Below, piece by piece: positions 37,652-45,124 of a stretch of 49,450 bases of DNA; position 1 is the stretch's first letter; every line of letters begins with the position of its first letter. The stretch lies in the NCBI RefSeq assembly GCF_014651775.1, contig NZ_BMXN01000024.1, forward strand, positions 328 through 49,777. Reading direction: 5' to 3'. The position numbers and the translations under genes are program-made. Under the pieces are notes generated by a model. It did not search any database. It saw nothing but the letters and a program-made list of their open reading frames with translations, and was not told the DNA's origin. This DNA comes from Vreelandella hamiltonii (GTDB lineage Bacteria > Pseudomonadota > Gammaproteobacteria > Pseudomonadales > Halomonadaceae).

Positions 37652-39235
37652 ATGTCCAAGCCTTTGCTACTCATTCTGGGCGACCAGCTTAGCCCGTCGC
37701 TTCCGACACTTCGCCAGGCCCCTGAAGGCGCAGTAGTGGCGTTCTGTGAGGTCGCTGAAGAAGCACGCTACGTCCCTCACCATATACACAAGATCGGCCT
37801 CTTTCTGGCCGCCATGCGACATTTTGCCCAACAACTGCGCGACCAAGGCTTCAACGTTCATTACAGCCGCATGGACGATGCGGATAACACCCAATCATTG
37901 ATCAATGAAGCCGAGCGGCTGGCAAGACAGTACCAGTGCGATGAAATTCGTGTGACGCGCCCCGGCGAGTGGCGGCTGTGGAACGCCATGCAGCAGCGTC
38001 AGGCCGCTTCACTGCCCTGGAAAATCCTGGAAGACGACCGCTTCTTCACCACCCCAGACGACTTTGCCCAATGGGCCAAGGGGCGTAAGCAAATCCGCCT
38101 CGAATACTTCTACCGGGAACAGCGTAAACGTACCAGGCTACTGATGGAAGGCGACGCCCCCATGGGCGGACAGTGGAATTTCGACCACGATAACAGAGAA
38201 CCCTTACAGCCTGGGCTGAGCTTCCCCCAACTGCCCATGCACGGGCAGGATGAAATCACTAAGGAAGCGCTGGCCAATGCCGCCGAGTGGTTCCCCGAGC
38301 ACATGGGCGAGATCGAGACCTTCAACTTGCCGGTCACCCGACGTCAAGCACTGGTAGACCTGAAGCACTTCATCACCCACGGGCTGGCCGACTTTGGCCG
38401 CTATCAGGATGCCATCAGCGACCAGTCACCCTACCTGTACCACTCGCGCCTCTCTGCTGCCATGAACATTGGCCTGCTCACGCCCTTCGAAGTATGCGAA
38501 GAAGCGGCTGCGCAATATCAGGCAGGCAAGGCACCGATCAACGCCGTGGAAGGGTTCATACGGCAGATTCTCGGGTGGCGTGAGTACGTGCGCGGCCTCT
38601 ACTGGACGCGCATGCCGGATTACAAACGTGAGAACCAGCTGGGTTTTCAGCGCGACTTGCCCGCCTTCTACTGGGATGCGAAGACCGACATGCGCTGCCT
38701 GCAACGCGCCATCCAGATGACCATCGACCACAGCTACGCGCATCATATTCAGCGCCTGATGGTCACGGGCAACTTCGCCCTGCTCTGCGGGGTCAAGCCA
38801 GAGGCGCTGTGCGACTGGTACCTGGCCGTTTACGCCGACGCCTGCGAGTGGGTCGAGCTACCCAACACCTTGGGTATGGTGCTGCACGCGGACGGCGGCT
38901 TGATGGGCTCCAAGCCCTATTGCGCTTCCGGCAAATACATCGACAAGATGTCCGACCACTGCCAGCACTGTCGCTACTCCCCCAAGCAGGTCACCGGCCC
39001 CAAGGCCTGTCCGCTCAACAGTCTCTACTGGCATTTTCTGGAGACCCATGCCGAACAGCTCAATCGGAATCCACGCATGAAACTGATCTACGGCTCGCTG
39101 GCACGCATGAAAGAGGAAAAACGCGACGCCATGCGCCAGCAGGCAGAGCAGTTCCTGGCATCGCTCCCCACTGCCGCCGATTACGGGCAAGCCGTTCACA
39201 CCCAGGGATACACCCACGAGGAGCGCTCCTCATGA
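37652..39235 (+). CDS. Iron-sulfur bacterial cryptochrome/photolyase (PhrB / (6-4) photolyase-type)
   Basis: Flavoprotein of 527 residues of the FeS-BCP class, related to the (6-4) photolyase PhrB. The N-terminal LLLILGDQLSPSLPTLR replaces the usual photolyase start. The 4Fe-4S ligands are Cys near 378 (LLCGVKP) and a C-x2-C-x12-C cluster at about 436, 439 and 452 (DHCQHCRY...KACPLN), the same spacing as in PhrB. FAD-domain motifs such as GFIRQILGWREYVRGLYW, HHIQRLMVTGNFALL are present. It overlaps the DCC-protein gene by 4 bp (ATGA). Confidence 0.95.
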   Translation: MSKPLLLILGDQLSPSLPTLRQAPEGAVVAFCEVAEEARYVPHHIHKIGLFLAAMRHFAQQLRDQGFNVHYSRMDDADNTQSLINEAERLARQYQCDEIRVTRPGEWRLWNAMQQRQAASLPWKILEDDRFFTTPDDFAQWAKGRKQIRLEYFYREQRKRTRLLMEGDAPMGGQWNFDHDNREPLQPGLSFPQLPMHGQDEITKEALANAAEWFPEHMGEIETFNLPVTRRQALVDLKHFITHGLADFGRYQDAISDQSPYLYHSRLSAAMNIGLLTPFEVCEEAAAQYQAGKAPINAVEGFIRQILGWREYVRGLYWTRMPDYKRENQLGFQRDLPAFYWDAKTDMRCLQRAIQMTIDHSYAHHIQRLMVTGNFALLCGVKPEALCDWYLAVYADACEWVELPNTLGMVLHADGGLMGSKPYCASGKYIDKMSDHCQHCRYSPKQVTGPKACPLNSLYWHFLETHAEQLNRNPRMKLIYGSLARMKEEKRDAMRQQAEQFLASLPTAADYGQAVHTQGYTHEERSS

Positions 39236-39639
39236 GCCGTTTCGCCACGCTGCATACCGAACCACCGGTCACGCTCTACCACGATGGACACTGCCCCTTT
39301 TGTCGCGTCGAAGTGGCCTGGCTGGCCAAACACCGACACCAGCAGCGCATTCGTCTGGTCGATATTCAGCACGAGGATTTCGACCCCGGCGCATTGGGGC
39401 TCAGCTTCGAAGCCATGATGGGGCAACTGCATCTTCAGGATCAGCAGGGAAATTGGTATGTCGGGATGGATGCCAGCCGGGCCCTGTATGCCGTGTTGGG
39501 CTACAGGCGGCTGGTAAGACTGTCTTGCTTGCCTGGCCTGCGCGCCGTCATGGATGCAGGCTATCGGTTCTTTGCCCGTCGCCGAATTCGGCTGGGCCAA
39601 TGGTGGGAAAAATGCGGGTCACGCTCGCGCAATCAGTGA
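39232..39639 (+). CDS. DCC-family thiol-disulfide oxidoreductase-like protein (DUF393)
   Basis: Protein of 135 residues. VTLYHDGHCPFCRVEVAWL carries the DxxCPxC motif that names the DCC family (CPFC at about residues 22-25), followed by a conserved helix-rich part (VGMDASRALYAVLGYRRLVRL). Translationally coupled to the photolyase gene. DCC proteins are thioredoxin-like but their partners are mostly unknown. An Fe-S or redox accessory to the photolyase would fit the context. Confidence 0.88.
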   Translation: MSRFATLHTEPPVTLYHDGHCPFCRVEVAWLAKHRHQQRIRLVDIQHEDFDPGALGLSFEAMMGQLHLQDQQGNWYVGMDASRALYAVLGYRRLVRLSCLPGLRAVMDAGYRFFARRRIRLGQWWEKCGSRSRNQ

Positions 39640-39649
39640 TGCCTGGGCG

Positions 39650-39952
39650 TCAGAATACCAGCGGCATACGCGAGGTCAGCGGCGCGCTGTAGTGGGCGTC
39701 GCGACCAATGACTTCATCCTGAGGCACGTGCTGAACGAGGTAAGCCCGGTGGATACCGGCCCGCTTGAGTTCGAGGTACACATCGTCCAGCGCTCGAAAC
39801 AGCATAGGCTTGCCACGTTGGGTCAGCATATGACGCTCACCCTCGACGTCTTCGAGCTCGACCTGATAGAAACGGCTGCCCGAATGCGTGATTACCCGGA
39901 TTTCAAAATTGTCATGACGTTCGACGAACTGTTTAAGCTCTTTAAGTTCCAT
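39650..39952 (-). CDS. DUF6482-like small conserved protein
   Basis: Protein of 100 residues, soluble, no membrane segment. MELKELKQFVERHDNFEIRVITHSGSRFYQVELED resembles a small family found mainly in Halomonadaceae and relatives (DUF6482 by my recollection). Function unknown. AGGAGG precedes the ATG. Convergent with the photolyase operon, 10 bp apart. Confidence 0.7.
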   Translation of the reverse strand: MELKELKQFVERHDNFEIRVITHSGSRFYQVELEDVEGERHMLTQRGKPMLFRALDDVYLELKRAGIHRAYLVQHVPQDEVIGRDAHYSAPLTSRMPLVF

Positions 39953-40092
39953 GGTTCCCTCCTGTTATTGGTCATCGCCATGGAGCAGAGCATGCCTTTG
40001 CCCCATGACAATAGTATTACCTTGGCACTATCCCCCTAAGAGGGCAATAACAGAAAAGAGTTCCTGACCGAAACGTCAAGATGTGTGTCGTA

Positions 40093-40386
40093 TTACTGAT
40101 ATTCCGAGGGGTCGATGGCCTTGCCAAGCGAGTTGCGATCGATCCAGTTGCCCCCTTTGGTTTCCTTGTAACGGAACACGACCTTGTCGCCAATGGTGAC
40201 AGGTAATTCCGCATCTTCTGTTTGGTAGCTGTACTGCTCCCCTTCCACTACCAGGTGGTAGCGATAGAGATCGGGCATGCCCAACCACTCTTTGAAGGGA
40301 CCTTCACGCTCTAACGACTGGAGCTCACCCCGACCTTCCAGCTTGGGAAGCCGCTTACGGTTACCGCGCCTAAAACCACCTGCCAT
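40093..40386 (-). CDS. Small hypothetical protein
   Basis: Protein of 97 residues that I do not recognise. A basic N-terminal stretch (GGFRRGNRKRLPKL) is followed by a beta-rich part (YRYHLVVEGEQYSYQTEDAELPVTIGDKVVFRYKET). An SD-like AGGAGT lies before the ATG, and a good promoter sits about 100 bp upstream, so it is very probably real. It may bind nucleic acid or an acidic surface, judged only by the basic tail. Confidence 0.7.
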   Translation of the reverse strand: MAGGFRRGNRKRLPKLEGRGELQSLEREGPFKEWLGMPDLYRYHLVVEGEQYSYQTEDAELPVTIGDKVVFRYKETKGGNWIDRNSLGKAIDPSEYQ

Positions 40387-40474
40387 GCGTTACTCCTGTC
40401 TATCTACCAATGCGATTGACCCACGCTTCTCATCCCGCCCTTCCAGTGAGGGTTACCCAGACGACTCAGCCAAC

Positions 40475-40511
40475 GGGGAGCGCATTATACGTGCTCCCCT
40501 CTCAGCCTCAA
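40475..40511 (-). promoter_or_regulatory. Promoter of the 97-residue protein gene overlapping a hairpin after dnaB
   Basis: Minus strand TTGAGG (40511-40506), 16-bp spacer, perfect TATAAT (40489-40484). The same bases form GGGGAGC (40499-40493) and GCTCCCC (40481-40475), a 7-bp stem with an 11-nt loop, 14 bp after the dnaB stop. There is no U-run, so termination would be weak. Confidence 0.5.
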
Positions 40512-40512
40512 G

Positions 40513-41901
40513 TCAATCGCCGAAGGCTTCACCGTAACTATCCGGCGCCAGGTCTTCGAAGCGCGTGTATTTGCCTATGAAGGCCATGTGTACCGTCCCG
40601 ATGGGACCATTACGCTGTTTACCAATGATCAACTCGGCCAGGCCCTGGTTGTCCGGGTTATCGCGGTTATACACTTCGTCGCGATACACGAAGGCAATGA
40701 CGTCTGCATCCTGCTCGATCGCGCCCGATTCGCGAAGGTCCGACATGACTGGACGCTTGTTGGGACGCTGCTCCAGCGAGCGGTTCAGCTGGGAAAGCGC
40801 CACCACCGGGCACTGGAACTCCTTGGCCAGGCCTTTCAGCGAACGCGAAATTTCCGAGATCTCGCCCGTGCGGTTTTCGTTAAAGCCAGGAATCTGCATC
40901 AACTGCAGATAGTCGATCATGATCAAGGCGATATTGCCGTGCTCACGCACCACCCGACGTAGCCGTGAGCGCATCTCATTGGGTGACAAGGCTGCCGTGT
41001 CATCGATGAACAGCTGCTTGTCTTTCAGCAGGTTCACCGCCGAGGTCAGCCGCGGCCAATCTTCGTCTTCCAACTGACCCGAACGCACGCGGGTCTGATC
41101 GATACGTCCCAATGACGAGAGCACACGCAGCATCAGCGATTCGGCGGGCATCTCCATGGAAAACACCATTACCGGCTTGTCACTGGAAATGACCGCATGC
41201 TCGACCAGGTTCATGGCGAAGGTGGTCTTGCCCATCGAGGGCCGCCCGGCAATGATGACCAGATCGGAAGGCTGCAGGCCCGAAGTCATCTCATCCAGAT
41301 CACGAAAGCCGGTGGAAAGGCCGGTCATTTCCCCTTTCAGGTTGAACAGCTCATCGATCCGATCCACGGCCTTGGTGAGCAGGTCACTCATGCCAATGGG
41401 GCCACCGGTCTTGGGCCGCTCTTCGGCAATCTGGAACACCAGCCGCTCGGCCTCGTTGAGCAGCTCGTCGGCGGGCCTGCCCTGAGGCGAAAAAGCCCCT
41501 TCGGCAATCTGGTTGGCCGCCCGAATGAGCTTACGCAGCGTGGCACGCTCACGGACAATATCGGCATAGGCGCGTATGTTGCTGGCCGAAGGTGTGTTGC
41601 GCGCCAGCTCGGCCAGAAAACTCAGCCCGCCCACCGTATCCAGCTGGTCACGGGCTTCCAGCGCCTCGGAAAGGGTCACGACGTCCAGCGGCTGGCCCGA
41701 TTCGGCCAGATGTGTCATCACATTGAACACCAGCCGGTGTTCATAGCGGTAAAAATCGTCGGCCACCAGACGCTCGGAGACGTTGTCCCACGCCTGGTTG
41801 TCCAGCATGAGCCCGCCTAACACCGACTGCTCCGCTTCCAATGAATGCGGTGGCAGTTTTAACGCTGCCGTTTCCTGATCAGCAGAAGGCTGGTCCTGCA
41901 T
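40513..41901 (-). CDS. dnaB: Replicative DNA helicase
   Basis: Hexameric 5'-3' helicase that unwinds the replication fork, 462 residues. The N-terminal domain (about 15-120, PPHSLEAEQSVLGGLMLD) and RecA-like C-terminal domain have Walker A GRPSMGKTTF (about 228-236), Walker B ALIMIDYLQLM and FLSQLNR-like arginine motifs (VVALSQLNRSLEQRPNKRP). No intein. It follows rplI at a distance of 235 bp with a terminator between. Confidence 0.97.
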   Translation of the reverse strand: MQDQPSADQETAALKLPPHSLEAEQSVLGGLMLDNQAWDNVSERLVADDFYRYEHRLVFNVMTHLAESGQPLDVVTLSEALEARDQLDTVGGLSFLAELARNTPSASNIRAYADIVRERATLRKLIRAANQIAEGAFSPQGRPADELLNEAERLVFQIAEERPKTGGPIGMSDLLTKAVDRIDELFNLKGEMTGLSTGFRDLDEMTSGLQPSDLVIIAGRPSMGKTTFAMNLVEHAVISSDKPVMVFSMEMPAESLMLRVLSSLGRIDQTRVRSGQLEDEDWPRLTSAVNLLKDKQLFIDDTAALSPNEMRSRLRRVVREHGNIALIMIDYLQLMQIPGFNENRTGEISEISRSLKGLAKEFQCPVVALSQLNRSLEQRPNKRPVMSDLRESGAIEQDADVIAFVYRDEVYNRDNPDNQGLAELIIGKQRNGPIGTVHMAFIGKYTRFEDLAPDSYGEAFGD

Positions 41902-42043
41902 TGCGAGCTCCTTAACAATTACCCGATAGCCAACGGCGCTTATCTTAGCCGTGCGGCTCGGATAACACCACTGGCCCCCACGTAAAGGGAGGGCTTTATA
42001 AGCCTGCTGTGTCGCCCCTTGCCAAAAGAGCCCCAGGGCCTAA

Positions 42044-42087
42044 AAAGACAAAGTACCTATAAAGACAAAGTACCTAAAAAGACAAAG
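42044..42087. repeat. Three direct repeats, period 17 bp
   Basis: AAAGACAAAGTACCT at 42044 and 42061 and AAAGACAAAG at 42078, spaced exactly 17 bp, directly next to the rplI terminator. The third copy supplies the T-rich tail of that terminator on the minus strand. Confidence 0.8.
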
Positions 42088-42108
42088 GGCGCGGGAGAAC
42101 CCGCGCCC
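42070..42108 (-). terminator. Rho-independent terminator after rplI
   Basis: Minus strand GGGCGCGGG-TTCT-CCCGCGCCC, a perfect 9-bp GC stem with a 4-nt loop, followed by TTTGTCTTTTT. It lies 28 bp after the rplI stop and closes the ribosomal-protein operon. Confidence 0.88.
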
Positions 42109-42136
42109 TTTGAGGCGTCAGCGTTGGCGAGTATGA

Positions 42137-42583
42137 TTACTCGGCGACAACGACCACGCGTACAACGGCGTCCACTTCTGCATGCAGGTGGAGGTCGATG
42201 TCGTATTCGCCAGTTTGACGAATCGGGCCTTGCGGCATGCGTACTTCGCTCTTGGCGACGTCGATTCCAGCAGAGGAGATCGCGTCGGCCAGGTCACGAG
42301 GACCGATAGAGCCGAACAGCTTGCCTTCGTCGCCTGCCTTGGACACCAACGACAGTTCGATGTCGTTGAGTTGCTCGGCACGCGCCTGGGCTTCTGCCTT
42401 ACGCTCAGCGGCTTGCGCTTCGAGCTCGGCACGCTGCGCTTCGAACGCTTCGATGTTGTCCTTGGTGGCCGGTACGGCTAAGCCGTAAGGCACCAGGTAG
42501 TTACGACCATAACCAGGCTTGACAGTGACCTTGTCACCCAGGCCGCCCAGCTTACCAATCTTGTCGAGCAGAATGACTTCCAT
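42137..42583 (-). CDS. rplI: 50S ribosomal protein L9
   Basis: Binds 23S rRNA domain V and bridges neighbouring ribosomes, 148 residues. [36 protein letters not shown] is the L9 N-terminal domain with its signature GxGRNYLxPxGxA. A long helix (about 41-75) leads to the C-terminal domain ([19 protein letters not shown]). Normal length. Last gene of the rpsF-rpsR-x-rplI operon. Confidence 0.98.
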   Translation of the reverse strand: MEVILLDKIGKLGGLGDKVTVKPGYGRNYLVPYGLAVPATKDNIEAFEAQRAELEAQAAERKAEAQARAEQLNDIELSLVSKAGDEGKLFGSIGPRDLADAISSAGIDVAKSEVRMPQGPIRQTGEYDIDLHLHAEVDAVVRVVVVAE

Positions 42584-42598
42584 CTCGTAAACCTCTTG

Positions 42599-43453
42599 TC
42601 AGTTGCTGCGGGCAAGGCGTGCGCGAACGTTCGCAAATGTATCGATCAGCCCCAACAGCAGCACAATGAGAATCGTGGGCCAGGTCGTGATCAGCAGCAC
42701 ATAAAATGCCACCAGCCACAGCCCGTTCATCCCCTTTATTCCAATAAAACCATGCACCAACGCAATACCGGCAATCAGCAGCGGAACCCAACACAGCATC
42801 GCCAGTGCCTGCGCACCAAGCGCCATGCCTGCCACTCCCAGCACCACCAGAACGACAAGTTCACGGGGGTTCAGGCGCAACGCATGAAACTCTTCGCGAA
42901 AGCCACCGGGGTTGTACAGCCCGGCTTGCCAGCTGCGGGCCAGCGCCAGGCAGATAATGGCGGCCAGCAACACGACCAAGCCCGTCACACCACCGATGAC
43001 CATGGCAGCCAAGGCCGTCGTATCGACGCCCTGGTTGGCAAACTCGGTGAGCATGCGGTCGATCTCGGTAGAGCTCTCCCGCAGCTGCTCCAGCATGAGC
43101 TGCGTTCCCCCTGGCGGGCTGAAAATGCCCAGCTGAACCATGACCGCGGCAGCCAATGTGCCCACGATCAAGGCTTCGCTCCAGCGCATCCGCTCGCGCA
43201 GGATGACGGACATCAGCGTGACCAGCAGAACGCTGGCCAGTGGTATCACATCACCTTGTGCCCACCAGAAACCGGCAGGCAGAGCAGCGGCGATGATGAC
43301 CGGCAGCGCAGGAGCGAACCCCTTGCGCAAGGTCACCAGTGCGGCAATGGCAGCGCCTAGCCAAAACAGCCAGGGCACCAGCGATGCCAGGGCCGCCCCG
43401 CCTACGGCATAGGGCGTTCCGCGCATCAGCCATCTTGCCAGTGCCAGCATCAC
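42599..43453 (-). CDS. DUF2232-like membrane protein in the rpsR-rplI operon
   Basis: Inner-membrane protein of about 284 residues with eight or so hydrophobic helices. It sits between rpsR and rplI, where many Pseudomonas and Halomonas genomes carry a YybS/DUF2232-like protein. Function unknown. GTG at 43453 is immediately followed by ATG at 43450, and either could be the start. Only 9 bp separate it from rpsR and 15 bp from rplI. Confidence 0.8.
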   Translation of the reverse strand: MMLALARWLMRGTPYAVGGAALASLVPWLFWLGAAIAALVTLRKGFAPALPVIIAAALPAGFWWAQGDVIPLASVLLVTLMSVILRERMRWSEALIVGTLAAAVMVQLGIFSPPGGTQLMLEQLRESSTEIDRMLTEFANQGVDTTALAAMVIGGVTGLVVLLAAIICLALARSWQAGLYNPGGFREEFHALRLNPRELVVLVVLGVAGMALGAQALAMLCWVPLLIAGIALVHGFIGIKGMNGLWLVAFYVLLITTWPTILIVLLLGLIDTFANVRARLARSN

Positions 43454-43462
43454 GTTAAACGC

Positions 43463-43690
43463 TTACTGATGGCTATCGGAGTAGGGCAGCAGTGCCAGGT
43501 AGCGTGAACGCTTGATAGCGGTCGCCAGCTGACGCTGATAGCGTGCTTTGGTGCCGGTGATACGGCTCGGAACGATCTTGCCGGTTTCCGTGATGTAAGC
43601 CTTCAGCGTGTCGAGATCTTTGTAGTCGATCTGCTTGACGCCTTCAGCAGTGAAGCGGCAAAACTTGCGGCGACGGAAAAAACGTGCCAT
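43463..43690 (-). CDS. rpsR: 30S ribosomal protein S18
   Basis: Binds the 16S central domain with S6, 75 residues. [50 protein letters not shown] is the classical S18 signature. The single Cys (CRF) is the C-minus/plus zinc variant residue without the other ligands. Shine-Dalgarno AAGGAG before the ATG. Between rpsF and the membrane protein. Confidence 0.98.
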   Translation of the reverse strand: MARFFRRRKFCRFTAEGVKQIDYKDLDTLKAYITETGKIVPSRITGTKARYQRQLATAIKRSRYLALLPYSDSHQ

Positions 43691-43723
43691 GGACTAGCTC
43701 CTTAAAACGTGCAGTGGATAGAA

Positions 43724-44101
43724 TCAGGCAGTTTCTTCAGCTTCAGCGCGCGGCTTTTCTTCGCGACGCGGACGCTTTTCTTCTGCCGGCTTCATCATCG
43801 GAGAAGCTTCGGTAACGGCTTCCTTGCAGCGCACAACCAGGCTGCGGATGATGGCGTCGTTGAAGCGGAAGATGTTCTCGATTTCTTCGAGAGTCTCGCC
43901 GGTGCACTCAACGTTCATCAGCACGTAGTGGGCTTTGTGGATCTTGTTGATCGGGTAAGCCAGGTGACGACGGCCCCAATCTTCCAGACGATGCACAGTA
44001 CCGCCGCTTTCGGTGACGATGCTGGTGTAGCGCTCGACCATTGCCGGTACTTGCTCGCTCTGATCCGGGTGGACCATGAACACGATTTCATAATGACGCA
44101 T
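43724..44101 (-). CDS. rpsF: 30S ribosomal protein S6
   Basis: Partner of S18 on the 30S platform, 125 residues. [25 protein letters not shown] is the S6 start, and [27 protein letters not shown] is the family core. It has an acidic/Lys tail ending [12 protein letters not shown], where RimK adds glutamates in E. coli. Start ATG 44101 with AAGGAG 6 nt upstream. Longer in-frame starts are not conserved-looking. Confidence 0.98.
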   Translation of the reverse strand: MRHYEIVFMVHPDQSEQVPAMVERYTSIVTESGGTVHRLEDWGRRHLAYPINKIHKAHYVLMNVECTGETLEEIENIFRFNDAIIRSLVVRCKEAVTEASPMMKPAEEKRPRREEKPRAEAEETA

Positions 44102-44266
44102 GGAATCTCCTTGCGGTTTGGCAGCTTCCTGAGTGTGCCGAAGCATATGCTCTGACAGCGACTGGGAAGCAAGGAGTTGACTGAAATGCCCTTGGCAAGC
44201 CACGTATGGCTGAAAAGAACATCAAGCAGATAAAACCAGTGTCGTAGTGGGGTTACCAATACGAAC

Positions 44267-44288
44267 GCCCGCTTATGTATAAACGGGC
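44267..44288. terminator. Hairpin between rlmB and rpsF
   Basis: GCCCGCTTAT and ATAAACGGGC form a stem of about 9 pairs with one G-T around a 2-nt centre. On the minus strand there is no U-run after it, so it may be a weak terminator after rlmB or part of the rpsF leader. I could not identify an S6:S18 leader motif with confidence. Confidence 0.3.
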
Positions 44289-44312
44289 GCAAGCATTCTA
44301 GTGGGACGGAGG

Positions 44313-45122
44313 CTAACTTGCAAGCTGCCGCTGACGCACCGCTTCAAACAGACAGATACCGGCAGCCACCGAGACATTCAGGCTAGATACCTGCCCCGCC
44401 ATGGGCAGCTTGGCCAGATGATCACACGCTTCCCGCGTCAACCGGCGCAACCCCTTGCCTTCGGCACCCATCACCAGCGCGGTCGGGCCGGTGAAGTCGA
44501 TATCGAATACGCTGGCCTGTGCCTCACCGGCGGTGCCGGTGATCCACACGCCCTCTTCCTTGAGCCTGGCCAGCGTGCGCGCCAGATTGGTGACCTGATA
44601 GACCGGCACCACCTCTGCGGCACCACAGGCGACTTTTCTGACCGTGGCGTTGAGCGGCGCCGCCTTGTCCTTGGCCACGATCACTCCATGGGCACCCGAG
44701 GCATCGGCACTGCGCAGGCACGCGCCAAAGTTATGCACGTCGGTGACGCCATCCAGCACCAGCAGCAAAGGAGGCGTATCCGACGGCCAGGCGCGGAGCT
44801 TGAGCCACAAAGACTCCTCTCCTTCTGCCATCAAGGGGGCACAGAAGGCAACCACCCCCTGATGCGCCGCCCCTTGGGTCAACTGGTCGAGCACGTCACG
44901 CGACTGCTCCTTGACCGCCGCACCACTGGCTCGGGCATCGGCCACCAGCGTTTGCAAACGCTGGCCTGCGCCCTGCTGCACCCACAGCTCCTTGGGCGAC
45001 TCGCCCCGTGCCAGCAGGCTTTCCAGGGCATGCACACCATAGACGTGATCCAGCCCATCGGGCGTACGGACAGAAGTGCGCGTAGCCGGGCGAGGGCCAC
45101 GTCGAGACGACGCCGATTTCAT
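44313..45122 (-). CDS. rlmB: 23S rRNA (guanosine(2251)-2'-O)-methyltransferase
   Basis: SPOUT/TrmH-family enzyme that methylates the ribose of G2251 in the P loop of 23S rRNA. 269 residues. Substrate-binding N-domain (DHVYGVHALESLLARG...), then knot motifs LDGVTDVHNFGACLRSADASGAHGVI, LVMGAEGKGLRRLT, and LNVSVAAGICLFEAVRQ. Start ATG 45122 with AAGGG 7 nt upstream, 2 bp after the end of rnr. An in-frame TTG at 45128 is less likely. Confidence 0.96.
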   Translation of the reverse strand: MKSASSRRGPRPATRTSVRTPDGLDHVYGVHALESLLARGESPKELWVQQGAGQRLQTLVADARASGAAVKEQSRDVLDQLTQGAAHQGVVAFCAPLMAEGEESLWLKLRAWPSDTPPLLLVLDGVTDVHNFGACLRSADASGAHGVIVAKDKAAPLNATVRKVACGAAEVVPVYQVTNLARTLARLKEEGVWITGTAGEAQASVFDIDFTGPTALVMGAEGKGLRRLTREACDHLAKLPMAGQVSSLNVSVAAGICLFEAVRQRQLAS

Positions 45123-45124
45123 GC

